From Bacillota bacterium (GTDB lineage: Bacteria > Bacillota > Clostridia > Christensenellales > Borkfalkiaceae): 22,629 nucleotides of DNA. A program made the translations under genes and the position numbers. Shown here one piece after another: positions 7,665 through 14,375 of the stretch. The stretch spans positions 1 through 22,629 of the forward strand of contig QAKO01000121.1 of NCBI GenBank assembly GCA_003343765.1, written 5' to 3'. Each line of letters opens with the position of its first letter. The first letter of the stretch is position 1. Below the pieces are notes generated by a model. The model was not told the origin of the DNA. It saw nothing but the letters and a program-made list of their open reading frames with translations, and did not search any database.

Positions 7665-7694
7665 ATTATATAGTATAGCAGATAAATTTGTCAA
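7665..7694 (-). promoter_or_regulatory. Promoter of the AraC-family gene
   Basis: Reading the minus strand, TTGACA (7694-7689) is followed by an 18-base spacer and TATAAT (7670-7665). Both boxes match the consensus perfectly. The promoter lies 37 bases upstream of the AraC start codon, so the leader is short. Confidence 0.8.
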
Positions 7695-7718
7695 TTTTTT
7701 GCAGGCATGAGTTTTAGG

Positions 7719-7728
7719 TTATCGATAA
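7719..7728. promoter_or_regulatory. Perfect 10-base palindrome in the divergent control region
   Basis: TTATCGATAA is fully symmetric with a central CG step. It lies about 25 bases upstream of the AraC -35 box and about 85 bases upstream of the operon -35 box. It could be a regulator site, but AT-rich 10-mers arise by chance, so this is weak. Confidence 0.3.
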
Positions 7729-7775
7729 TGTATTCTTAAATAAATGTTATAAAAAGGTATTATTTCCAGCAAAAA

Positions 7776-7810
7776 TCATAAAAAAGTTCAAGTTTTCCAT
7801 AAAATAATTC
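7776..7810 (+). promoter_or_regulatory. Two direct repeats with 21-bp period, candidate AraC-type activator site
   Basis: TCATAAAAAAGTTC (7776-7789) and CCATAAAATAATTC (7797-7810) agree at 11 of 14 positions, and their starts are 21 bases apart, two helical turns. The downstream copy ends one base before the -35 box at 7812. AraC-family activators typically bind tandem direct repeats of this period next to or overlapping the -35 box. A weaker relative, TTATAAAAAGGTAT, sits at 7747-7760. The region is AT-rich, which raises the chance of accidental repeats. Confidence 0.55.
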
Positions 7811-7811
7811 A

Positions 7812-7840
7812 TTGTTATAGAATAGAGATGGGTTTATAAT
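7812..7840 (+). promoter_or_regulatory. Promoter of the utilisation operon
   Basis: TTGTTA (7812-7817, four of six matches) is followed by a 17-base spacer and a perfect TATAAT (7835-7840). The weak -35 box with activator-like repeats beside it fits an activator-dependent promoter. The first gene starts 37 bases after the -10 box with AAAGGAG at 7861-7867. Confidence 0.75.
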
Positions 7841-7876
7841 AGTGTCATAAGGAAAAGTTTAAAGGAGAAAAACTGT

Positions 7877-9712
7877 ATGAAGAAGCTGCCCGTGGTTATG
7901 GGAGCGGTTCTGGCGTTGGTGCTGGGCGTGATGCCTTTTCTGGGTTTACAGGCGAACGCGGATACAGAGAATGTTTCGTTGCTGTATGGTCAGCCGACGG
8001 TAATATTGGAAGGGGAGACCGAGAGTGTTCTGGATTCGATGCAGGAGGCTTCGGGAGTATCTTCCGTCAAGTTTCTGTTGGGGGTACAGGACGGAGAGCT
8101 GAGCGTGAAAGACGCTTCGGGGAATGTTCTGTGCACGCTGGAAGAGGCGTATGCGAAACTGCCTGCGGGCGCTTCGGTGATCGCGGAAGTTGAGGACACG
8201 ACGGCGCTTACCCTGTATGCTGCTTTTGCGAACGAGAAAAAGATCGAAAACCCCGGTGTTCTTTCCTCGGACATTACGGTCCTGAATGCAGCGTATTCGG
8301 CGGTGAGCGGAGCGGATCTGTTTTATGCACCCGTGTCGGCGTCCACGACGCAGGAATGTCTTGCGGAAATGGAGAAGGCGAACGTACTGGGGATCCAGGT
8401 TCTTGTGCTTTCGCACGCGGGCGCGAGCGTGGACAATGTGCGGTACCTGCAGGCGCGGTTCAAGAGCGTGTGGGTGGAGACGGACGGAAGCGCGGCGCAG
8501 GTTGCGGATGCAATCGGTTCGGGAGCGTACGGGATCATCACGGACGATGCCGAAACGGTGCGCGATGTTTTCGTAAAGATTGCGGCGGCTTCGGATACAG
8601 ATACGGAAGGGTACCCGATGGTGATCACGCGCACGCCGTTTGTGGCGGCGCACAAGGGCGATCATATGCTGTACCTGGAAAACAGTGCGGAAGCGGTGGC
8701 GGAAGCGGCGAAGATCGGGGCAACGCACGTGGAGATCGACATCCGCCTGACGAAAGACGGGCAGATTGTAGTATTCCACAACGATCAGATTCCGTACAAC
8801 GGGCAGAACGTGAACGTGAATTCGTTGACGCTGGATGAGATCAAGTCGATCGATCTTCCGAATTCGAACGGCTGTAAAGTTCCGACGTTGGAAGAGGTGT
8901 TTGACGCGGTGTTTTCGTCGGGAAACGAAGAGCTGGTGATGGTCGTCGAGCTGAAGGGGAAGGAAACAGATCTGGTACCTTTGTTTGCGGCGAAAGTGCG
9001 TCAGTACGACATGGCAGACCGCATTGTAGTGATCTCGTTCTACGAGAACCAGCTGGATCTTGCGCGGGAGTATCTGCCGAACACATCGGTATCGTTGCTG
9101 CAGTACCTGACGGACGGCGACACGGCACTGACGGCGGCGAAAACGCGCGGTGCGGGCATCGATATGGCGTTCAATATCGACAGCAGCCTGAAAGCGACGA
9201 ATATCCGCACCAAATACGGCAGCGGCACGACGAGCAGCGCGTATCTGGATGTATTCCGTACGTTTGCGGACAGAGGGTATTCGCTGTGGATGTGGACATA
9301 TGATTTGGATTCTATGACGGAAGCGTTCCGTTACGGGGTGACGGGCATCACGACGGACGATCCGCGGTATGCTTTCGATAAAATAGAAAAATTGCAGATC
9401 GGACAGGAAATTTCCGTAGAAGCGCAGCCTCAGAACGGCGAGACGATCGAGATCCCTGCACTGACATATAAGGGTGAATCGACAACCGTTCCTGCGAAAG
9501 TGGTCTATCTGAATAATGAGGAAACCGAAGCGGTGCTGGTGTGCCGCAGGGAAGGCGAAATCGGGCTGGTCAGCCAAAGTGTGACATTCCGTGCAGAGGA
9601 GGGCGGAAGTGCAGGCGGATGCAGCGGCGTCGCTGTTTCTTCCTCGCTTGCTGTTTCGGGAGTGTTGCTCTTGGCGGGTATCCTGTTTACTATTTGGAGG
9701 AAAGCAAATTGA
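7877..9712 (+). CDS. Surface glycerophosphodiester phosphodiesterase (GDPD) with C-terminal membrane anchor
   Basis: The 611-residue protein has a signal peptide (KKLPVVMGAVLALVLGVMPFLGLQANA). Its GDPD barrel starts at VAAHKG (H259) and shows LENS (E268), HVEIDIRLTKDGQIVVFHND (E286, D288, H301), VVELKG (E358) and WMWTYD. These are the expected metal and catalytic positions; the usual AHRG reads AHKG. Residues about 130-235 look like a second, degenerate barrel half without catalytic residues: its GAYGIITDDAETV mirrors GVTGITTDDPRYA of the active one. The C-terminus has Gly-Gly-Cys-Ser, a hydrophobic helix and WRKAN, which suggests surface anchoring. The family hydrolyses glycerophosphodiesters to glycerol 3-phosphate and an alcohol; here the substrate may be a glycerol-phosphate decoration on a glycan. 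First gene of the operon, overlapping the next start. Confidence 0.92.
   Translation: MKKLPVVMGAVLALVLGVMPFLGLQANADTENVSLLYGQPTVILEGETESVLDSMQEASGVSSVKFLLGVQDGELSVKDASGNVLCTLEEAYAKLPAGASVIAEVEDTTALTLYAAFANEKKIENPGVLSSDITVLNAAYSAVSGADLFYAPVSASTTQECLAEMEKANVLGIQVLVLSHAGASVDNVRYLQARFKSVWVETDGSAAQVADAIGSGAYGIITDDAETVRDVFVKIAAASDTDTEGYPMVITRTPFVAAHKGDHMLYLENSAEAVAEAAKIGATHVEIDIRLTKDGQIVVFHNDQIPYNGQNVNVNSLTLDEIKSIDLPNSNGCKVPTLEEVFDAVFSSGNEELVMVVELKGKETDLVPLFAAKVRQYDMADRIVVISFYENQLDLAREYLPNTSVSLLQYLTDGDTALTAAKTRGAGIDMAFNIDSSLKATNIRTKYGSGTTSSAYLDVFRTFADRGYSLWMWTYDLDSMTEAFRYGVTGITTDDPRYAFDKIEKLQIGQEISVEAQPQNGETIEIPALTYKGESTTVPAKVVYLNNEETEAVLVCRREGEIGLVSQSVTFRAEEGGSAGGCSGVAVSSSLAVSGVLLLAGILFTIWRKAN
9696..9700 (+). 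promoter_or_regulatory. Ribosome binding site that selects a TTG start
   Basis: GGAGG lies 8 bases before TTG 9709-9711. The TTG overlaps the TGA stop of the GDPD gene (TTGA), and no in-frame ATG would leave a signal peptide at the N-terminus. This points to translational coupling with an unusual start codon. Confidence 0.8.
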
Positions 9713-11019
9713 AAAAGAAACTGATTCGAACATTTGCATGTGTGCTGGCATTTGCGGCGGTATGTGTTCTTGGCGCGGGCTGCGCCAGGGAGCCGAAACC
9801 CGATGATGGCAATAAAGAGCCGAACATTGCGGATTTCCCCTTGTATAATGCCGATTATATGAGTTTGGAGTATGTAAAGGAAACGTATGAAAGTTCGATG
9901 ACGCAGCCGTACTGGCTCGGGAACGTCATCTACAACGAGCTGTCGCTGCCGATTTCGTATAATAACGGCGATGCGTATGCGAACCTTCTGTACACGCCGT
10001 TGAAGGTGGTTTCGGTGATGGACCAGACACTTTCCGTGACGTACGAAGAAGGGAAAGATTATGTAGTGGATAAAGAAAACAAGCGGCTGGTGATCCCGGA
10101 AGGTTCGGCGATCGAACTTCTGTCCGAAAATGCCGAGCACGGTGTGGATATCCCGGAAGGATACGAATGCAGCACGGCTCCCGATGCGGTCAGCAAATAT
10201 ACGGTCTGGGGCGGACAGCCGGGCGATGCGAGCGCGTATGTTTATACCGAGAGCAGCCTGTTCTATGGAAGGTATCTTTCGATCACGTACGCGTACGACA
10301 TCGGCGAACTTCCCGAGGGGCTGTTCAATACCTATGACGGGACGATGCTGATGAATTTCCGCAGCAAGCTGCAAGCGGGGCAGGACGTGAGCGTGGCATT
10401 TATCGGCGACAGCATCACGGACGGAAGTTCATCCACGGGTGACAATCTTCATGTGGCACCGAACACTCCCTGCTATGCGAAGCAGGTATGTGCGGAGATC
10501 GAGAGGATCTACGGCGTGAACGTGACGTACACGAGCGGAGCAAAGGGCGGCACGAAGAGCGAATGGCCCTTGACGGGGGAAGGTTCGCTGAGCCTGAACC
10601 GTGTGCTGGACGCGAAACCCGATCTGTGCGTGATCGCATACGGCATGAACGACGCGACGGCGGAGACTCCTGTTTCGGCAATAAAATACCGGTCGAATAT
10701 AGAAGAAATTATGCTGAAAGTGCGTGCGGCGAATCCGGATTGCGACATCATTCTGGTGAATTCCTTCCCCTGCAATCCTCTGTACGAGAAACAGGCGGGG
10801 TTGTTCGACAATTACGGCAAGAAGCTGGATGAACTTTCGCAAAAGTACGACGACGGCAGTGTGAAATACATCAATATGCAGACAGTGGGCAAGAATTTCC
10901 TGCAGATCAAGAGATATTGCGAGATCTCGTCGAGCAACGTCAACCACCCGAACGATTTCCTGCACCGCGTCTACGCGATGAACATCATGACGGCGATCTG
11001 TGACTATAAAACGATCTGA
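9709..11019 (+). CDS. SGNH/GDSL-type esterase lipoprotein
   Basis: From the TTG start the protein has 436 residues. It opens with KKKLIRTFACVLAF and a hydrophobic stretch ending LGAGC, so Cys25 is the likely lipidated residue; Gly at -3 makes the lipobox slightly atypical. Residues about 40-225 form a beta-rich N-terminal domain. The SGNH domain then shows block I FIGDSITDG (nucleophile S235), block II SGAKGG, block III YGMND (N314) and block V HPNDFLH (D416, H419), so all four catalytic blocks are intact. Such enzymes often remove acetyl or other acyl groups from polysaccharides, and that role outside the cell fits this operon. The exact ester is not predictable. A longer frame upstream of 9709 runs inside the GDPD gene and is artefactual. 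Confidence 0.93.
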   Translation: MKKKLIRTFACVLAFAAVCVLGAGCAREPKPDDGNKEPNIADFPLYNADYMSLEYVKETYESSMTQPYWLGNVIYNELSLPISYNNGDAYANLLYTPLKVVSVMDQTLSVTYEEGKDYVVDKENKRLVIPEGSAIELLSENAEHGVDIPEGYECSTAPDAVSKYTVWGGQPGDASAYVYTESSLFYGRYLSITYAYDIGELPEGLFNTYDGTMLMNFRSKLQAGQDVSVAFIGDSITDGSSSTGDNLHVAPNTPCYAKQVCAEIERIYGVNVTYTSGAKGGTKSEWPLTGEGSLSLNRVLDAKPDLCVIAYGMNDATAETPVSAIKYRSNIEEIMLKVRAANPDCDIILVNSFPCNPLYEKQAGLFDNYGKKLDELSQKYDDGSVKYINMQTVGKNFLQIKRYCEISSSNVNHPNDFLHRVYAMNIMTAICDYKTI

Positions 11020-11027
11020 AAAAAAGT

Positions 11028-11068
11028 TTTTTACTTTCCAAGTAAAAAGTCAGTGCTGACGCACTGAC
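11028..11068 (+). other. Two tandem hairpins in the esterase-transporter gap
   Basis: TTTTTACTT (11028-11036) and AAGTAAAAA (11040-11048) pair perfectly around TCC. Immediately after, GTCAGTGC (11049-11056) and GCACTGAC (11061-11068) pair perfectly around TGAC. Neither is followed by a T-run, so a full stop is unlikely. They may act as partial terminators, or as 3'-end or processing structures that let the transporter genes be expressed at a different level. No promoter is evident in the gap. Confidence 0.55.
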
Positions 11069-11120
11069 TGCCATATTAACAGAAAATCCGCGGCAGCGGA
11101 AAAAGATAAAGGAGAAGACA

Positions 11121-12536
11121 ATGAAAAGATTTTTGAAGGTGATCCCTTGTTTGCTCTTAGCATTGGTAATGGTGATTGCGGCAGTCGGATGTTCATATAA
11201 ACGTCCGGGCGACACGACTGAAGAAGTGAAATATACTATAAATTTTGATCTTCCTGCGAGCACGCAGACGACGATCAAAGTACTGATCCCCGACGACGAA
11301 TATGAGCGCAAGATCATGAACGCGCTGATCGCGGGATTCAACCAGAAGTATCCGCTGATCGAGGTACAGATCAACACGCTGACGATCGACCGTTACAACA
11401 CGGTTGTATTCCAGCAGTCGCAGGCGGGAATTCTGGCGGACATTATCTGGACGAACTCATCCAACTTTTACTTCCTGATCAGCAACGGCATTTCGCTCAA
11501 CCTGAACCAGTTTATGGAGCAGGGAACGCAGGCGGGCGTGTTCAATTATGAAACGGATTTTACTTCGGACTTCAAAGCAATGGGAGCGGTCGGTGAGAAT
11601 CGTTATGCGATTCCCCGTTCGATCGACTCGATGGTATGTTTCTACAACAAAGAGATCCTGGAAAAAGCGGGCGCGGACATGACATTGATCCAGGACGGCT
11701 GGACGTGGGACGATTTCCTGACGATCTGCGAATCTGTGCGTAATTTTTACGATACGACGAGCGATTCGGATTACAATAATCGGGAATTCTATCCCGTGGA
11801 TGCGAACCTGACGTGGGAATCGGTGGCATATCCGATCATCAAGAGTCTTGGCGGCGAAGTGCTGAACGAGAACGGCGAATTTGCTCTGACGAAAGAGAAG
11901 AGCGACGAGATCGTGGCGTTTGTAAAAGAGCTCGTGGACAAGAGATATGTGGCGGTCGAAAATTCCGGCCAGTCGAGCTTTGAAAGCGGTACGGGTGCTT
12001 TGTATTTCCAGTCGACGTCGATCGACAAGCTGTACAACAAGGCGGCGCTGATCAATAAGATAACCAAAAAACCCAAATTTGACGTCGTATCTTTCCCTCT
12101 GATCAACGGGGAAAACTCCGTGATCGGCAACGGAATTGCGGGGTATGCGCTGAACAAGGCGACTACATCGGATCAGACGAAACTGGATGCTTCGGCGGCG
12201 TTCCTTGCGTACCTGATGAGCTATGACGGACAGCAGAAAGTAGCTTCGGACGGCGGACTGAACCTGCCTTCCATCCGCAGCGATCTTTCCATCGAGAATC
12301 CTGAAGCGAACTGGTACAAACAGTACAGTGCTTCTTTCAACATGGAAGCATATTTATGGGGCTCGGAGTATAAAATGGGACTTCCGTTCCTGGCGGACAC
12401 AAAGCCCGAATTTACGAGCGAGATCGTGAAGGCAATGAATACGTACGTCGGCGCGTATGCTTTGAAGGAAACGGCAGATACCGCATACAACCTGTTCAAA
12501 GGGGAAGTGCAAGATGTATTCAACAGTATCGTCTGA
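11121..12536 (+). CDS. Sugar ABC transporter solute-binding lipoprotein
   Basis: The 471-residue protein has a lipoprotein signal (KRFLKVIPCLLLALVMV, then AAVGC with Cys24 lipidated). Its family 1 solute-binding fold includes TTIKVLIPDDEYERKIMNALIAGFNQ, VQINTLTID, ADIIWTNSSNFYFL, AIPRSIDSMVCFYNKEILEKAG and WTWDDFLTI. It should capture an oligosaccharide at the cell surface and deliver it to the two permeases that follow. The ATG at 11121 follows AAAGGAG with good spacing. Its 3' end overlaps the next start by 23 bases, so the transporter genes are tightly coupled. Ligand identity cannot be read from the sequence; the operon suggests a rhamnosylated oligosaccharide. Confidence 0.95.
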   Translation: MKRFLKVIPCLLLALVMVIAAVGCSYKRPGDTTEEVKYTINFDLPASTQTTIKVLIPDDEYERKIMNALIAGFNQKYPLIEVQINTLTIDRYNTVVFQQSQAGILADIIWTNSSNFYFLISNGISLNLNQFMEQGTQAGVFNYETDFTSDFKAMGAVGENRYAIPRSIDSMVCFYNKEILEKAGADMTLIQDGWTWDDFLTICESVRNFYDTTSDSDYNNREFYPVDANLTWESVAYPIIKSLGGEVLNENGEFALTKEKSDEIVAFVKELVDKRYVAVENSGQSSFESGTGALYFQSTSIDKLYNKAALINKITKKPKFDVVSFPLINGENSVIGNGIAGYALNKATTSDQTKLDASAAFLAYLMSYDGQQKVASDGGLNLPSIRSDLSIENPEANWYKQYSASFNMEAYLWGSEYKMGLPFLADTKPEFTSEIVKAMNTYVGAYALKETADTAYNLFKGEVQDVFNSIV

Positions 12537-13476
12537 GGCAGAAGATAAGAAAGTGACCGAGAGCGCGGCGAAAAAGCCGTCGCCGCGCTCCGGTAAGATC
12601 AAACAGATCTGGAAAGAGAACCGGGAAGGCTGGATGTTTGTGGCACCTTTGGTCATCGGTCTTGCTATCTTTACGCTTTATCCGATGATACAGTCGCTGA
12701 TCTGGTCTTTCTTCAACTATACGGGCGCCATTTATTACTATCCCGTAGGCTTGGGCAATTTCCGTTATATGTTTGCGACCGATCCGGTTTTCTGGAAAGT
12801 TCTCGGCAACACGGTTTTCTATGCGTTTGTCAGTGTGCCGATCGTGCTGGTATCCAGCTATTTGCTGGCGACGCTTGTAAATTTACCGTACAAGAGCGTG
12901 GGCGCGTTCCGCGTGATTTACTATCTTCCCTGCGTGATCCCTGGCGTGGTATCGGGGCTTTTGTGGAAAGATATGTTTGCGGCGAACGGCGTATTCAACC
13001 AGTTTCTGGGGCTGTTCGGGCTGCACAGTCAGTTTTTTGAAAGCGAAAGTTCCTGGACGGCGATCAGCTCCATTTTCCTGATGAATATGTGGAGCATCGG
13101 CGGCGGCATGATCTTATGGCTTTCGGCGTTCAAGGCGATCCCCGTTCAGCTTTACGAAGCGGCGAAGATCGACGGAGCGGGCAAGATCCAAAGATTTCTG
13201 AACGTTACCATTCCGATGAGTTTCCCGATGATATTCTTCAATGTCGTGACGATGCTGATCGGAACGCTGCAATACAACGGTACGCTCACCTATGCGTACA
13301 ACGGACAAGGCTACCGCAATTCGCTGTACATGTTTGCGGTACTCATCTACAACGAAGCGTTTGTGAACAGCAAATACGGTTATGCAAGCGCGCTGTCGTG
13401 GTTCCTGCTGATCTTTATCGGTATTCTGACAGCCGTCCTGTTCTTTGCCCGTTCGAAGATATACAGGGAGGACTGA
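12514..13476 (+). CDS. Sugar ABC transporter permease, MalF/UgpA type
   Basis: The 320-residue protein has a basic cytoplasmic N-terminus and six predicted membrane helices, near residues 41-62, 97-122, 132-152, 183-206, 236-256 and 291-312. The EAA loop that docks the ATPase reads EAAKIDGAGKIQRFLNVTIP at 215-234. It forms the channel with the next gene product. The ATG at 12514 lies inside the binding-protein gene and follows an AGGGGAAG run, so the 23-base overlap is believable. The permease stop is separated from the next ATG by two bases. No ATP-binding subunit follows; as in many Bacillota CUT1 systems a shared MsmK/UgpC-like ATPase encoded elsewhere is expected. Confidence 0.96.
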   Translation: MYSTVSSEAEDKKVTESAAKKPSPRSGKIKQIWKENREGWMFVAPLVIGLAIFTLYPMIQSLIWSFFNYTGAIYYYPVGLGNFRYMFATDPVFWKVLGNTVFYAFVSVPIVLVSSYLLATLVNLPYKSVGAFRVIYYLPCVIPGVVSGLLWKDMFAANGVFNQFLGLFGLHSQFFESESSWTAISSIFLMNMWSIGGGMILWLSAFKAIPVQLYEAAKIDGAGKIQRFLNVTIPMSFPMIFFNVVTMLIGTLQYNGTLTYAYNGQGYRNSLYMFAVLIYNEAFVNSKYGYASALSWFLLIFIGILTAVLFFARSKIYRED

Positions 13477-13478
13477 TC

Positions 13479-14366
13479 ATGCAAGCGATAAATAATTCAT
13501 CTCTGGATATCAATACGAAAGTCAAGCGCGGCGAGATCGTTTTCAAAGTGCTGATGCACATTCTGATGATCATCATTGCGCTGATCCTGGTGTTTCCGTA
13601 TTTTTACATGGTCATGAAGAGCCTGATGACGCAGGAAGAAGTTATTTCTTCCACGTTCAAGCTTTTCCCGTCGGTTCCGCAGTTTTCGAACTATACCCAG
13701 ATCCTGCAGGACAGCGGGTATCTGGCGGCATTCGGGCATACGATGCTGGTGATCGTGTTCAACCTGATCGCGGTTCCGCTTTCGGCGACGTTTGTGGCGT
13801 TCGGATTTGCGCGCTGCAAATTTATCGGTAAAAACATTATTTTTGCGTTCATGCTCTCGACGCTGATGCTTCCGAGCGTAGTGACGCAGGTTCCGCTGTA
13901 TGTTTTGTATTCGAAGATCGGCTGGCTGAACACGCTGTATCCGCTGACGATCCCGAACATTACGGGCGGCGGTGCGATCTACATATTCCTTGCGCGTTCG
14001 TTTTTGCAGAGTATTCCCAAGGACATCGACGATGCGGCGAAAATCGACGGGGCAGGGTCATTGCGCAGATATTTCTTTATCGGGCTTCCGCTCTGCAAGC
14101 CCATCCTGATTTATATCATGATCAACGTGTTCACGTCCAACTGGGGCGATTACTACGGCCCGTTGGTGTGGCGTCTGGACGACAGTTTCCCTGCGACGCT
14201 CGCGTACAAAGTGTTCTATCTTTTGCAGAACGGCGCGACGGGGAACGATATGGTTCACATCCGCATGGCGGCGGGCGTTATCATGAGTCTTGTGCCGGCG
14301 GTACTGTTCTTTATATTCCAGAAGCAGCTCATCGAAGGTGTTGCGATGGACGGTCTGAAAGGTTAG
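13479..14366 (+). CDS. Sugar ABC transporter permease, MalG/UgpE type
   Basis: The 295-residue protein starts at ATG 13479, two bases after the upstream stop and behind a GGGAGG site. A longer frame from 13089 overlaps the first permease and is not real. It has about six membrane helices, with the first near 22-45 and the last near 262-281. The EAA loop starts DDAAKIDGAGSLRRYFF at 184-200, and the C-terminal GVAMDGLKG is typical of MalG-type subunits. It partners the preceding permease in importing the sugar captured by the lipoprotein. The next gene begins 9 bases later. Confidence 0.96.
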   Translation: MQAINNSSLDINTKVKRGEIVFKVLMHILMIIIALILVFPYFYMVMKSLMTQEEVISSTFKLFPSVPQFSNYTQILQDSGYLAAFGHTMLVIVFNLIAVPLSATFVAFGFARCKFIGKNIIFAFMLSTLMLPSVVTQVPLYVLYSKIGWLNTLYPLTIPNITGGGAIYIFLARSFLQSIPKDIDDAAKIDGAGSLRRYFFIGLPLCKPILIYIMINVFTSNWGDYYGPLVWRLDDSFPATLAYKVFYLLQNGATGNDMVHIRMAAGVIMSLVPAVLFFIFQKQLIEGVAMDGLKG

Positions 14367-14375
14367 GAGCGACGG

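Noticed and set aside
9541..9708. Longer start for the SGNH esterase inside the GDPD gene
   Set aside because: It would bury the signal peptide internally; the TTG at 9709 with GGAGG gives a proper lipoprotein.
7946..9751. 600-codon minus-strand open frame opposite the GDPD gene
   Set aside because: Antisense shadow of a gene with signal peptide and intact catalytic motifs; its Arg/His-rich product resembles nothing known.
13089..13478. Longer start for the second permease
   Set aside because: The extension overlaps the first permease out of frame and is unlike MalG-type N-termini; ATG 13479 has a good ribosome site.
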